A stretch of 64,000 nt of DNA, taken from positions 3,596,001 to 3,660,000 of the forward strand of contig NZ_JADOTX010000001.1 in assembly GCF_015751765.1 (NCBI RefSeq). Direction: 5' to 3'. The translations under genes were made by a program, and so were the position numbers. Each line of letters opens with the position of its first letter. Within the stretch, counting starts at the first letter, position 1. The notes below the pieces were generated by a model. The model was not told the DNA's origin. It did not search any database and saw nothing but the letters and a program-made list of their open reading frames with translations. Origin of the DNA: Micromonospora ureilytica. GTDB lineage: Bacteria; Actinomycetota; Actinomycetes; Mycobacteriales; Micromonosporaceae. This document shows positions 1 to 9,171 of the stretch, one piece after another.

Positions 1-465
1 ACCGTCCATGGAGCACCAGCGTCGGGTGCCGTTGCGCGATGTGTCGTAGAAGTGCAGGACGCAGGCGGGGTTGCCGCAGCGTCGGATGCGGTTGGGTTGC
101 TGGCGCAGCAGGTCCAGGTAGTTGACGGTCGCCCGCCAGGAGGGGAGCCAGCCGGCGTCGACCTCATGCTGCTCCTGCACGGCCGCGTCGCGAAGCGTGT
201 AGCGCGAGGCGCCACGGGCGAGGATCGCGTTGATCCCCCGTTCGGCGTCCTCGTCGGGCCGTTCGAGGACCCGGCGCAGGGCCGACCGCGCCTCCCGCAA
301 CGGGGGCTCCACCGCTGCGGGGTCACCTTCCAGGTGGTGTTCGGCGAGCCATCCCCGCAGCCCGTCCGGCTCGTCGAACAGGTCGACCATGCGGCCCCGC
401 TCGACCCACTGGGTGTTGACCAGGTCCAGGGCGAGGGGTTCGCCCACCAGCGGCCGAGGTGTCAT
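1..465 (-). CDS. CGNR zinc finger (ABATE-type) regulator, 3' end outside window
   Basis: The reading frame starts with ATG at 465 and stays open to the window edge, giving 155 residues without a stop. The N-terminus resembles the ABATE stress-induced domain that precedes CGNR zinc fingers. The last visible residues contain RRCGNPACVLHFYD followed by RRWCSM, the first cysteine pair and the Trp-Cys of a CGNR zinc finger, so only the final CGNR part is cut off. Such proteins are probable transcription factors. It is divergent from the PPOX/MBL pair and may control it through the shared spacer (466-618). Confidence 0.85.
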   Translation of the reverse strand, partial: MTPRPLVGEPLALDLVNTQWVERGRMVDLFDEPDGLRGWLAEHHLEGDPAAVEPPLREARSALRRVLERPDEDAERGINAILARGASRYTLRDAAVQEQHEVDAGWLPSWRATVNYLDLLRQQPNRIRRCGNPACVLHFYDTSRNGTRRWCSMDG

Positions 466-492
466 GCGAGCAACCTTACCACCGTCGGGCAT

Positions 493-521
493 TTGACAGG
501 TTAGTCATTGCGACGTATCTT
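493..521 (+). promoter_or_regulatory. Sigma-70-type promoter for the PPOX/MBL pair
   Basis: TTGACA (493-498) and TATCTT (516-521) are separated by exactly 17 bases, close to the vegetative sigma consensus. The start codon of the downstream gene is at 619, leaving a leader of about 90 bases. Confidence 0.65.
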
Positions 522-522
522 C

Positions 523-532
523 TTACCGGTAA
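523..532. promoter_or_regulatory. Palindrome TTACCGGTAA at the transcription start
   Basis: A perfect 10-base palindrome lies directly downstream of the -10 box, where a bound repressor would block initiation. The divergent CGNR regulator is a natural candidate, but that link is inferred from position only. Confidence 0.4.
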
Positions 533-618
533 AAGTCTTCACGGTGGTTAGACAGGACCAGTCCGCCTGCCGGAGGACCGACCCTCCCGCCCGGCCCGAC
601 CCGTGGAAGGTGCTCGTC

Positions 619-1275
619 ATGCCACACCGCTACCTGCAGGAACTGACCACCGCGTCGGTGGTCGCCACGCAACAGCGCTACGGCAGCCGATCCGCCATCG
701 AGCGCATGACCGCTGGTTGGGACACGGACGCGACATTCAGTGACGATGAGGCTGCTTTCATCACCGAACGCGACAACTTCTACCTCGCCACCGTCGCCGA
801 GAACGGCTGGCCGTACCTGCAGCACCGCGGCGGGCCGCCCGGCTTTCTGCACGTCCTCGACCCCGTCGACGGGCACAGCGTCCTCGGCTGGGCCGATCTG
901 CGCGGCAATCGGCAGTACCTGTCGGTCGGCAACCTCGCCACGTCACCACGGGTGTCACTGCTGCTCATGGACTACGCCCACCAACGCCGCCTCAAGATCA
1001 TCGGCACGGCGCGCGTCGTCGACGTGCGGGACCCCGCATTCGAGGACCTGCTGGCAAGGCTGAGCGTGCCCGGGCCATCGGGCCGGGTGGAACGGCTGAT
1101 CACCGTCGACGTGCAGGGCTATGACTGGAACTGCCCCCAACACATCACGCCCCGCTTCAGCGAGGCGGAACTCTCCGACGCGCTCGCACCGGTACGCGAC
1201 GAACTCGCCCGCCTACGCGCCGAGAACCAGGCCCTGCGCGAGCAGGCGAACCAACAAGCAGGGAGAACACCGTGA
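619..1275 (+). CDS. Pyridoxamine 5'-phosphate oxidase family protein (FMN-binding split barrel)
   Basis: A 218-residue protein with the signature FITERDNFYLATVAENGWPY near residues 50-70, typical of PPOX-like split-barrel flavoproteins that accept FMN, heme or F420. The C-terminal 25 residues form an Ala/Glu/Arg-rich helix. The reading frame is open upstream to 508, but ATG 619 is preferred because GGAAGG lies eight bases before it and the extra upstream residues look unstructured. Its stop overlaps the GTG of the next gene, so the two are translationally coupled. The substrate cannot be told from sequence. Confidence 0.85.
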   Translation: MPHRYLQELTTASVVATQQRYGSRSAIERMTAGWDTDATFSDDEAAFITERDNFYLATVAENGWPYLQHRGGPPGFLHVLDPVDGHSVLGWADLRGNRQYLSVGNLATSPRVSLLLMDYAHQRRLKIIGTARVVDVRDPAFEDLLARLSVPGPSGRVERLITVDVQGYDWNCPQHITPRFSEAELSDALAPVRDELARLRAENQALREQANQQAGRTP

Positions 1276-2027
1276 ACAAGCTGACCGTACGCTCCGTCGG
1301 CGGCCCCACGGCCGTCCTCGACTACGCGGGCCACCGCGTCGTGCTGGACCCGACCTTCGACGATCCGCGGACGTACCAGAACGGGTCGATCACCGCCACC
1401 AAGTACACCGGCCCGAGCGCGGCCGCCACGGACCTCGACCCGGTCGATGTGGTGCTCGTGTCGCACGAACACCACATCGACAACCTCGACATCTCCGGGC
1501 GCGAGTACGCGCGCCGGGCCCGCCGGGTGCTCACCACGACGGCGGGGGCGCCGAATCTCGGCCCTGGGGCGATCGGCCTGCGGCCCTTCGAGTACGCCGA
1601 GGTAGGTGACGTGCGCGTCACGGCGGTCCCGGCGCTGCACGGCTCGCCGGAGATCGGCGTGGTCAACGGCCCGGTGATCGGGTTCGTGCTGGAGGCGACC
1701 GGTTGGCCGACCGTCTATGTCAGCGGCGACAACGCCTCACTGGATGTTGTGGCGGTCGTCGCGGAACGGTTCCCGGCGATTGAGATCGCGATCCTCAACC
1801 TCGGCGCGGCCCAGATCGCGGCACGCGGCGAGGCGTACCTCACCCTGACCGCGGAGCTGGCGGCACGAGCGGCAGCCCTGCTCGGCGTCCGGGCGGTGGT
1901 GCCGGTGCACCAGGACGGCTGGGCGCACTACACCCAGGGCGCCGACGACGTTGTGCGTGCCTTCGAGACCGCTGGCCTGACGGACGTGCTCGTCGACCTG
2001 CGACCCGGCGACTCGGCGACCGTCTGA
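1272..2027 (+). CDS. MBL-fold metallo-hydrolase (UlaG-like)
   Basis: This 251-residue protein has a metallo-beta-lactamase fold with the metal motif SHEHHID at residues 64-70, a further metal-ligand segment HGSPE near 125, SGDN near 155 and PVHQDGW near 215. These match the zinc or iron hydrolases of the UlaG-like branch rather than true beta-lactamases. The GTG start overlaps the TGA of the PPOX gene. Pairing with a PPOX flavoprotein behind one promoter suggests a small detoxification or stress operon, which is inference. Confidence 0.85.
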   Translation: MNKLTVRSVGGPTAVLDYAGHRVVLDPTFDDPRTYQNGSITATKYTGPSAAATDLDPVDVVLVSHEHHIDNLDISGREYARRARRVLTTTAGAPNLGPGAIGLRPFEYAEVGDVRVTAVPALHGSPEIGVVNGPVIGFVLEATGWPTVYVSGDNASLDVVAVVAERFPAIEIAILNLGAAQIAARGEAYLTLTAELAARAAALLGVRAVVPVHQDGWAHYTQGADDVVRAFETAGLTDVLVDLRPGDSATV

Positions 2028-2085
2028 CCAGGATGCGGCCCGGCCCGGTGCTCTGGACGGCTGGAGACGTGCGGCCGGGGAGATC

Positions 2086-2460
2086 TCACTCCACCTTGGT
2101 GAGAAGCGGTTTCCCCTTCTCGACGACGTACGTGGCCAGTTCGACAGCCACACCGTCGCCGACATTGCGCGCCTGGTGGTGCACACCGTATGGGACCGTC
2201 AGCGCGTCGCCGGGATTGCACACCATGGGCGGCTGCCCCTCCAGCCGGTATTCCAGCGTTCCCTGCAGAACACAGATGATTTCCTCGCCGGGGTGGAAAT
2301 GCTTGAACGGCGGCGAGTCCGGCGTGAACTCCACCCGGGTCTGAATGACCTCCCGCCCGGGGATGCTGAGGTCGTGCCGTTGCAGATCGATCCGCCACAA
2401 CCCTGGTGCTGACTCCACAGCAGTGGGGCTGATCCCCTCGGGTCGATCCGTGCTGCTCAT
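2086..2460 (-). CDS. Cupin domain protein
   Basis: A 124-residue single-domain cupin. Motif 1 includes HFHPGEEIICVLQG and motif 2 includes PGDALTVPYGVHH, giving the His and Glu metal ligands of a small metal-binding beta barrel. There is no DNA-binding domain, so it is more likely a small enzyme or sensor than a regulator. It lies downstream of the YcxB-like gene on the same strand with a 135-base gap. Confidence 0.85.
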   Translation of the reverse strand: MSSTDRPEGISPTAVESAPGLWRIDLQRHDLSIPGREVIQTRVEFTPDSPPFKHFHPGEEIICVLQGTLEYRLEGQPPMVCNPGDALTVPYGVHHQARNVGDGVAVELATYVVEKGKPLLTKVE

Positions 2461-2595
2461 GACGGCCTCCTGTAAGCCGTCGGGCCGACGGCCACTACTC
2501 GGATTGGTGCATCCCCCGTCGAGGATAGGTAGCCGCAGACGATCAGGGGCGCGGATGCGGTAGCCCGATCCCCCAGCGGCGTGCGGCAGCTGATC

Positions 2596-3093
2596 TCACC
2601 GACGTCGCAGCAGCCCTCGTTCGGTCAGGAACGCGTGCAACGTCTCGGCATCCTCGGCGGACATCAGCCAGCGCGGGATCACGGTCGCCGGCATCCGGTC
2701 GACGTACACGACCCAGAACTCTCCGACGTCCCGCACCTGGGCGACCCCGTCCCAGGCGATCCCGCCGGACTCGGAGCCGCTGCGCATCATGATGTTGTCA
2801 TCGGTGATGTCGTAGGCGCCCTCGACGGCGTAGCTACCGGAGCGGCGGCGGGCACGCGCCAGCACCCACGGTCGGTACAGCATCGACAGCACGCCGGCCA
2901 CGAGCAGCGCCGTCCACAGCGGTGAACTCCGCTCGCCCCACCCGAAACCCTGCGAGACGACGAGACCGATGACCCCGACCACCGCCAGGACCGCTCCGAT
3001 ATAGCCGAATCTGCGCAGTCGAACGCTGCCGAGCGCGGCGGCCACCCGGCCCGGGTAGGCGGGATCGGCGGGGATGTCGAAACGGATGTGCAC
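2596..3093 (-). CDS. YcxB-like membrane protein
   Basis: A 165-residue protein with two hydrophobic helices (about residues 29-48 and 58-78) followed by a soluble domain with ITDDNIMMRSGSESGGIAWDGVAQV, the pattern of the YcxB-like C-terminal domain found in small bacterial membrane proteins of unknown function. No signal peptide or enzyme motif is visible. Confidence 0.65.
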   Translation of the reverse strand: MHIRFDIPADPAYPGRVAAALGSVRLRRFGYIGAVLAVVGVIGLVVSQGFGWGERSSPLWTALLVAGVLSMLYRPWVLARARRRSGSYAVEGAYDITDDNIMMRSGSESGGIAWDGVAQVRDVGEFWVVYVDRMPATVIPRWLMSAEDAETLHAFLTERGLLRRR

Positions 3094-3158
3094 GCCAGAA
3101 CGATAGTGCTCCCGTCCGCCCCTGGCTGCGCCTTACCCCCGCCCCGCTCGACGAGGCC

Positions 3159-4181
3159 GTGCGCATCGTGGTGCGGCAGTCTGGTGGGGTGAACGCCCGA
3201 GAGCCCGCCGACGACGTCCGAATTCCCCGGGCCCAGGCCGGGTCCAGCCCGCAACACCTCCTGACGACCCTGCTCGGCGAGTACCTCGACTCCGCGGATG
3301 CCGACCTGCCGTCGACAGCGGTCATCGCGATCCTGCGGGAGTTCGGGATCAGCGAGTCCAGTGCCCGTGCCGCGCTGTCCCGGCTGGTCAAGCGTGGTCT
3401 CATCGCCACGCGGGGGAAGGGACGGCCGCCGGTCTACCACCTCACACCGCAGGCGATCGCCAAGCATCGCTCCCGGATGCAGCACTTCCTGAACTTCGGC
3501 TCCCACCCGACGCCCTGGACCGGCGAGTGGGTGCAGGCGTCCTTCTCCATCCCGAACTCCGGCCAGGCGTCCCGTCACGCGCTCCGCAGGTCGTTGAGCG
3601 CGCTGGGCTTCGTGGGCCTGTACGACAGCGTGTGGATCCGGCCGGGATCCGACGCCGCGCCGGTGAAGGAGGCGCTGCGCGAGCTGCTGCATCACGTCGA
3701 GGGCGCCCGGTGGTCGGTCCTGCATGTCCGGTTCGACGAGGAGGCAGGTCCACACGGTCCGGCCTCCGCCTACGACCTGACCGGCCTCGCCTCCGCGTAC
3801 TCGAGTTTCATTCAGCACTATGCGGAGCTGCGGGCAGCCGCGCGCGGCGGGGAGGTGGATGCGGCCCGGGCGTTGGTGGCTCGGACCTCGGCCATGGATT
3901 CCTGGCGGAGGTTCGCGGACATCGACCCGGACCTACCGCCGCATCTGCTACCGGAGCCCTGGCCTCGCCAGGAGGCCAGGGAGACCTTCCTGGACATCCA
4001 CAGCACGCTCGGCTCGCTCGCTCAGGCGCGTCTCGTCGAGGTGGTTTCCCCGCACTGGTCGGAGGCCTCGTCGTGGATCACCCACTTCCAGGCGTCGAGG
4101 AATCCCTCGCGGCCCGAGCCGACCGGCGGCACCTGGCCGTCTGACGGCGACAGCGGGCCGTCAGACCAGACCAGACATTGA
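3159..4181 (+). CDS. PaaX family transcriptional regulator
   Basis: The N-terminal winged helix contains LPSTAVIAILREFGISESSARAALSRLVKRG, followed by the PaaX central and C-terminal domains (GLYDSVWIRPG, then a region ending near MDSWRRFADIDPDLPPHLLPEPWP). PaaX-family proteins repress aromatic (phenylacetate-type) catabolic operons by sensing CoA thioesters. No such operon lies nearby, so its target is unknown. The start is uncertain: GTG at 3159 is used, and GTG at 3189 is an in-frame alternative. Confidence 0.85.
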   Translation: MRIVVRQSGGVNAREPADDVRIPRAQAGSSPQHLLTTLLGEYLDSADADLPSTAVIAILREFGISESSARAALSRLVKRGLIATRGKGRPPVYHLTPQAIAKHRSRMQHFLNFGSHPTPWTGEWVQASFSIPNSGQASRHALRRSLSALGFVGLYDSVWIRPGSDAAPVKEALRELLHHVEGARWSVLHVRFDEEAGPHGPASAYDLTGLASAYSSFIQHYAELRAAARGGEVDAARALVARTSAMDSWRRFADIDPDLPPHLLPEPWPRQEARETFLDIHSTLGSLAQARLVEVVSPHWSEASSWITHFQASRNPSRPEPTGGTWPSDGDSGPSDQTRH

Positions 4182-4206
4182 CACTTTTCGTTACGCCAGT
4201 GATAGT
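4178..4206 (+). promoter_or_regulatory. Promoter of the secreted CBM2 hydrolase gene
   Basis: TTGACA (4178-4183) and GATAGT (4201-4206) are separated by 17 bases and lie about 85 bases before the start codon. The -35 box overlaps the stop codon of the paaX-like gene. Confidence 0.55.
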
Positions 4207-4291
4207 AACTGCATTCAGCTCCCATCGGATCGCCTGTGGGGACCGCGGCCAGGTTGCCGGGAGCACCACCGTGACGTGTGCTGGAGGGTCA

Positions 4292-5497
4292 ATGAGAAGG
4301 CGATCGAAGATCTACGCGGGGCTGGCGGCCGCCATCGTCCCGGTCACCTCCGTGCTCATGGCGCTCGGCGGGACACCGGCGTCCGCCGCCGTCGGCGGTT
4401 CCGGCCCCTATCCCGCCGACTACGAAACCTCGGCCACCCTGGCCAATCACACCATCTTCCGACCTCAGACCCTCCCGGCCGAACGCCTGCCCATCGTCGT
4501 GTGGGGCAACGGCGGCTGCTCGGCCAACGGCCTGTCCCAGGGCAACTTCCTCCGCGAGATCGCCTCCCACGGCTTCCTCGCCATCGCCAACGGGGCCCCG
4601 AACGGATCCGGCTCCACCACCTCCCAGATGCTCACCCAGTCCATCGACTGGGCGGTCGCGGAGAACTCCCGGCAGGGCAGCAAGTACTACAACAAGATCG
4701 ACACCAGCAAGGTCGCCGTCGCGGGCTTCTCCTGCGGGGGCCTGGAGGCGTACGCCGTCTCGAACGACCCGCGCGTCACCACGACCGGCATCTTCAGCAG
4801 CGGTCTGCTGAACGACGCCGACGACTACCAGCTCAGGAGACTGACCAAGCCGATCGCCTACTTCGTCGGCGGGCCCAGCGACATCGCCTACCCGAACGCC
4901 ATGGACGACTGGGGCAAGCTGCCCGCCGGTCTGCCCGCCTTCATGGGCAACCTGAACGTCGGGCATGGCGGCACCTACGACCAGGCCAACGGCGGCGAGT
5001 TCGGCCGGGTGGCGACTCTCTACTTCAAGTGGCGCCTGAAGGGCGACACCACCGCCGGCCGCAACTTCGTCGGCGCGGACTGCGGTCTGTGCCGCAGCCA
5101 GTGGAGCGTCCAGCAGAAGAACCTGACGCTCGACGACGGCACGCCACCCACCACACCACCTCCCACCACCCCACCGCCCACCACGCCCCCGCCGACCGGC
5201 ACCCCCGGCTGCACCGCTGTCTACTCCGTCCAGGACCAGTGGAACGGCGGATTCGTCGCCAACGTCAGCGTCACCGCGGGAACCACCGCGCTGACCGGCT
5301 GGCGGGTCACCCTCACACTGCCGAGCGGCGCGTCGGTCAGCTCGCTCTGGAACGGGGTCAGCAGCGGCACCAGCGGGACCATCACGGTCGCGAACCAGAG
5401 CTACAACGGGCGGCTGGCCGCGGGTCAGGCCACCAGCTTCGGCTTCCAGGGCACCGGCAGCGGCAGCGGAACCACCGCGAGTTGCAGCGGCAGCTGA
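4292..5497 (+). CDS. Secreted alpha/beta hydrolase with C-terminal cellulose-binding CBM2
   Basis: A 401-residue exported protein. Residues 1-32 form an Arg-rich signal peptide ending in ASA. The catalytic domain has the nucleophile elbow GFSCGG with Ser147 and resembles dienelactone-hydrolase/polyester-lipase-type alpha/beta hydrolases. A Pro-Thr linker (about 285-306) leads to a CBM2 carbohydrate-binding module starting GCTAVYSVQDQWNGGF. A role as an esterase acting on plant cell wall or polyester material is inferred. GGAGGG four bases before ATG 4292 fixes the start; the frame is open upstream to 4178 but that stretch holds the promoter. Confidence 0.85.
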   Translation: MRRRSKIYAGLAAAIVPVTSVLMALGGTPASAAVGGSGPYPADYETSATLANHTIFRPQTLPAERLPIVVWGNGGCSANGLSQGNFLREIASHGFLAIANGAPNGSGSTTSQMLTQSIDWAVAENSRQGSKYYNKIDTSKVAVAGFSCGGLEAYAVSNDPRVTTTGIFSSGLLNDADDYQLRRLTKPIAYFVGGPSDIAYPNAMDDWGKLPAGLPAFMGNLNVGHGGTYDQANGGEFGRVATLYFKWRLKGDTTAGRNFVGADCGLCRSQWSVQQKNLTLDDGTPPTTPPPTTPPPTTPPPTGTPGCTAVYSVQDQWNGGFVANVSVTAGTTALTGWRVTLTLPSGASVSSLWNGVSSGTSGTITVANQSYNGRLAAGQATSFGFQGTGSGSGTTASCSGS

Positions 5498-5593
5498 CGC
5501 CCCGGGCAGATCGAGTCGCGCGGCGGGTCGGTGCCCCGGCACCGGCCCGCCGAGGGTGCGCGACGGTCCGGCGGATAGGGAAGACTGGCGGGC

Positions 5594-6184
5594 ATGGCTG
5601 ATCTGAGCGATGCGAAGGCCGCTCTGCACGACTACCTCCGGGAAAACCGCGAAGACCTCATCTGGAAACTCGACGGGCTCAGCGAACGGGAGGCCAGGCT
5701 GCCCCGCACCGCGACCGGCAACAACCTGCTGGGCGCGCTCAAGCATTGCCTCAATGTCGAAGCCGGCTACTTCGGGCCCACGTTCGGTCGCGAGTTCCCG
5801 ACGCCTGACGAGCTGGTCCCCATGGCGGCGTTCGACGAGGACCCGCAGGCAGACTGGTACGCCCGCGAGGACGAGACGAAGGACGGGCTGATCGACCTGT
5901 ATCGCCGCGTCGGCGCGTTCGCCGACCAGACGATCGAGCAGCTGCCGCTCGACGCGCCGGGGCAGGTGCCGTGGTGGCAGCCAGGTCGGCGGGACGTGAC
6001 GCTCCAGCGGATCATCATCCACGTGACCTGCGATCTCGCCCGGCACGCCGGGCACGCCGACATCATGCGCGAACAGCACGACGCGGCGATCGGCCTGCGG
6101 CGGGGCAACACCAACATCCCCGACGACTACGACTGGCCGGCGTATGTCAGCAAGCTGACCAAGCTGGCCGACCACTTCGATTGA
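5594..6184 (+). CDS. DinB family protein (DUF664-like)
   Basis: A 196-residue four-helix-bundle protein of the DinB/YfiT superfamily. It has a GALKHCLNVEAGYF helix and IIIHVTCDLARHAGHADIMREQ, which supply the conserved His triad for a divalent metal. Family members include thiol-dependent S-transferases; the specific substrate is unknown. Its stop overlaps a possible TTG start of the next gene. Confidence 0.85.
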   Translation: MADLSDAKAALHDYLRENREDLIWKLDGLSEREARLPRTATGNNLLGALKHCLNVEAGYFGPTFGREFPTPDELVPMAAFDEDPQADWYAREDETKDGLIDLYRRVGAFADQTIEQLPLDAPGQVPWWQPGRRDVTLQRIIIHVTCDLARHAGHADIMREQHDAAIGLRRGNTNIPDDYDWPAYVSKLTKLADHFD

Positions 6185-6201
6185 CCGGGAAAGCTGTCGG
6201 C

Positions 6202-7056
6202 GTGCGCGACGACCTCGACCAGATCGAAACGGCCTTCCTGGGCACGCCACTGGCCGGCCTGCCGATCGGGCACGGCCCGTCGGGCACCGTCCTCGTCACC
6301 GACGTCGACCCCGACCGTCTGCAGGAGGTCTGGCGGGCCGCCGAGGCGCTGGTGCCGGTCATCGGACGCCGGCCCGTCCTGGTCACCGACGACTTCGACG
6401 ACGCGCTGACGATCCGGTCCGAGCCCGAGCAGGGTCCGTCGGCGTCGGAGCTGCGCGCGTTCGCCGAAGCGGCGGCATCCTCCGAACCCTGGCTGACCTA
6501 CCGCCACTACAGCGAGGACCAACAGGTCGACGAGGACGAGATCGAGTTCTACGCTCGCGGCACCACGGGCGTCGACCTGACCGCCCTGGTGCCGGACATG
6601 GTGCTGCCGACGCCGCTCCCGGCGCTGGAGCGGGCGCTGTACGACAGGCTGCTCACCGACGCCGACCTGCACACCCAGGTGCTCGGCAACGTGCGGCTCG
6701 TGACGCAGACCGACTACTGGTACGAGCCGGACAGCGTCCTGCTCATGTTGCTGCCCACCAGCGACGTGCGCAGCTCGGCGTACTGGGTGGACTTCTACGG
6801 CGCCCTCACCGAGGAGGATCGGCAGAGGCTCGGCGAGGTGCTGGCGCAGTGGCGGCACCGGTGGGATGCCCGCCTGGTCGCGTCGTGGGGCACCATGCTG
6901 CAGTTTCAGGTGGGTCGGCGCCCGACGCCGGGTGACGAGGCGTGGGCCGCCGCCGGTCAGCTCAAGGCGCTCGCTCCGGACCTCGAACTGAGCCAGTGGG
7001 AGGTCGCCGTCGCCCTACCGGCCGGTGACGCGTGGTTCGTCCACAACCGACCCTGA
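6202..7056 (+). CDS. DUF4253-like protein
   Basis: About 284 residues, acidic, without signal peptide or membrane segments. The C-terminal part (WRHRWDARLVASWGTMLQFQVGRRP and onward) has the layout of DUF4253, a domain of unknown function common in actinomycetes. GTG 6202 is used; TTG 6181, overlapping the DinB stop, is an in-frame alternative that would couple the two genes. Confidence 0.6.
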   Translation: MRDDLDQIETAFLGTPLAGLPIGHGPSGTVLVTDVDPDRLQEVWRAAEALVPVIGRRPVLVTDDFDDALTIRSEPEQGPSASELRAFAEAAASSEPWLTYRHYSEDQQVDEDEIEFYARGTTGVDLTALVPDMVLPTPLPALERALYDRLLTDADLHTQVLGNVRLVTQTDYWYEPDSVLLMLLPTSDVRSSAYWVDFYGALTEEDRQRLGEVLAQWRHRWDARLVASWGTMLQFQVGRRPTPGDEAWAAAGQLKALAPDLELSQWEVAVALPAGDAWFVHNRP

Positions 7057-7082
7057 CCGACCGGCGACGCGGCCCTACCCGA

Positions 7083-8120
7083 CTATTCCGGTTGCTCGAC
7101 GACGGTACGAGAAACCTCCCGGATCAGATCGAGCGGTTCTTCGGTCCAGTGGGAGGCGAGGACGAGCTCCCGGGCCGGATCGACCCACAGGAGGTGTCGT
7201 CCGCCGTTGCCCCGGGCACTGCGGCCGGTCGCCGGGGCCCCGGGCCACGGCACCTGCTCATCGTTGAGCCACCACAGATAGCCGTACTCCCGTTTGACCG
7301 GGCACGGAGCCCAGGACTGGTCAACCCACTCGGCGCTCAGCAGCCGGGTCCCGGCATGGGTCCCCCGGTCCAGGAAGAGCTGCCCGATCAGGGCCAGGTC
7401 CCGGGCCGGGACGATCAGTCCCCCGCCCCAGTGCGCGCCGCCGGAGACCACCTCGGTCCGGCGGCCGTCGAGGTCGACGACGCTCGTCCGGTACCCGTGC
7501 CACGACCACCGGTCGGAGGCGCCCAGCGGGTCCATGACCCGCTCCCGCAACACGTCCGGCAGCGACCGGCGAAACAGCAGCGTCAGCGCGTACGCGAGCA
7601 GGTTCATCCGCACGTCGTTGTACGCCCACCCCTGCCCCGGGGGTGTGCCGTGCACCTCGGTCCCCTCGCGGAAGCTCTGCGCGTCGACGCTCGTCGGCTT
7701 GCCCCACAGCTCGCCGTCCCACTGGCTCGACTGCTGCAGCAGATGACGCCAGGTGATCTGCTCGTTGTGCGGCCCCTGGAACTCGGGAACGTCGACGACC
7801 TGGTGCACCGGTTGGTCCGGCACCAGCAGGCCGTCGTCGAAGGCCAGGCCGGCCACCACCGACACGACCGACTTGGTGACGCTGAAGGCCATCTCCGGGA
7901 CGTCCGGGTCGCCCCAGGCCGCGACCTCCCGACCCGCGACCCGGACCACACCACTGGCCCCACTGGCGGCAAGCAGCGGGCCGACCACGTCGCGGTGACT
8001 CGTGTCGGAGGCCTGTGCCGCCAGGTAGGTCTCGATGTCGGCGGCGTCACTCGTCCACCGGGCGCCGAACTCCTGGACGACCCGCTCCAGCCGCTGCCGA
8101 TCCACCGACACGTGACCCAT
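7083..8120 (-). CDS. Serine hydrolase, class C beta-lactamase/DD-peptidase fold
   Basis: A 345-residue cytoplasmic protein with the SxxK motif in FSVTKSVVSV, a YxN-type motif in WAYNDVRMNLLAYAL, and a C-terminal GNGGRHLLWVDP segment in place of the usual KTG. It therefore belongs to the penicillin-recognising serine hydrolase/EstB-like family. No signal peptide is visible, arguing against a secreted beta-lactamase. ATG 8120 is chosen because the longer open frame upstream is antisense to the convincing kinase gene at 8220. Confidence 0.85.
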   Translation of the reverse strand: MGHVSVDRQRLERVVQEFGARWTSDAADIETYLAAQASDTSHRDVVGPLLAASGASGVVRVAGREVAAWGDPDVPEMAFSVTKSVVSVVAGLAFDDGLLVPDQPVHQVVDVPEFQGPHNEQITWRHLLQQSSQWDGELWGKPTSVDAQSFREGTEVHGTPPGQGWAYNDVRMNLLAYALTLLFRRSLPDVLRERVMDPLGASDRWSWHGYRTSVVDLDGRRTEVVSGGAHWGGGLIVPARDLALIGQLFLDRGTHAGTRLLSAEWVDQSWAPCPVKREYGYLWWLNDEQVPWPGAPATGRSARGNGGRHLLWVDPARELVLASHWTEEPLDLIREVSRTVVEQPE

Positions 8121-8219
8121 GCCCAGCAGTGTCCAACACCCCCGCCACCGGGAGCGGCAGCTGTGACCAGCCACATAGGATCGGCCGACCTCGTACGTCG
8201 GACCTGAGGAGCGTCCCGG

Positions 8220-9089
8220 ATGACCCTGCTGGAGCGTCTGCACCGGGCCGGTATGCGTGAGGTCGTCACGGTGCAGCCGGTGACGGGCGGGCTCGCGGCG
8301 CTCGCGGGCATCGCCACCCGTCGGGATGCTCCGCCGGTGTTCGTCAAGGCCTTCGCCGACCCGCCAGCCGACGACGTCTTCGTCGCCGAGGCCGAAGGGC
8401 TGGCCGCCGTGCGCGAGCTCGGCGGCGTGGCGACACCCGAGGTGATCCTGGCGGATCGGGACCTGCTGGTGTTGTCGGTGTTGCGGGCGAGGCCGCGGAG
8501 CGAGGTCTTCTGGGAGCAGTTCGCGCACCTGCTCGCCCGCCTGCACCTGAGCACGACCCATCCTCGCTTCGGCTGGCACCACGACAACTGGCTGGGCCGT
8601 CGCCGGCAGATCAACACGTGGAACGACGACGGCTTCGCATTCTTCGCGGAGCACCGGCTGCTTCGCTGGCTCGATCAGCCCCGCGTCGAGGCGGCGCTCG
8701 ACGCGGAAGACCGAGCGGCGCTGGAACGGCTCTGTGACCGGCTGCCCGACCTGCTGCCGGACCGGCCGGCGTGCCTGACGCACGGTGACCTGTGGGCACA
8801 GAACATCCTGGCCACCGCGGACGGACAGCCCGCGCTGATCGACCCGGCCGTGTCGTACATGTGGGCCGAGGTCGACCTCGCGCACGTCTGGTCCACCTCG
8901 CCCCCGCCCGAGGCACGACGGATGTTCGAGGTCTACGCGGAGTTGACCTCGCTCGACGGTGACTGGGAGGCCCGCATGCCGGTCATCCAGCTGCGACAAC
9001 ACCTCGCCGTGCTGGCCCAGTTCGACGACGACTGGGGCGCGGCCGATCAGATCCGCGCCGTCCTAGCCCCGTTCCGGACACGACAGTGA
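8220..9089 (+). CDS. Fructosamine kinase family protein
   Basis: A 289-residue kinase-fold protein. It has GWHHDNWLGRR, the catalytic loop LTHGDLWAQNIL (HGD with Asn), and the metal site LIDPAVSYMWAEVDLA, all typical of the fructosamine-3-kinase/ketosamine-kinase branch of the aminoglycoside phosphotransferase superfamily. Such enzymes phosphorylate glycated amines and help deglycation. It stands alone in a monocistronic arrangement, divergent from the serine hydrolase. Confidence 0.85.
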   Translation: MTLLERLHRAGMREVVTVQPVTGGLAALAGIATRRDAPPVFVKAFADPPADDVFVAEAEGLAAVRELGGVATPEVILADRDLLVLSVLRARPRSEVFWEQFAHLLARLHLSTTHPRFGWHHDNWLGRRRQINTWNDDGFAFFAEHRLLRWLDQPRVEAALDAEDRAALERLCDRLPDLLPDRPACLTHGDLWAQNILATADGQPALIDPAVSYMWAEVDLAHVWSTSPPPEARRMFEVYAELTSLDGDWEARMPVIQLRQHLAVLAQFDDDWGAADQIRAVLAPFRTRQ

Positions 9090-9171
9090 CCGGAGAACCC
9101 GGCCGCCGAGGCCCGTGAGCGGAGCGGGCGTCGGGCCCTCCATTACGGTGGCCCCTGGAATGGGGGTGGCC

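Noticed and set aside
5143..5210. Repetitive CCACC-rich DNA
   Set aside because: It encodes the Pro-Thr linker between catalytic domain and CBM2, not an independent repeat.
3820..5601. Long open frame (593 codons) overlapping PaaX and the CBM2 hydrolase
   Set aside because: Arg/Pro/Gly-rich shadow of two well-supported genes in another frame, a usual result of high GC content.
4289..6250. Antisense open frame of 653 codons
   Set aside because: Opposite strand of the CBM2 hydrolase and DinB genes, with low-complexity composition and no domain.
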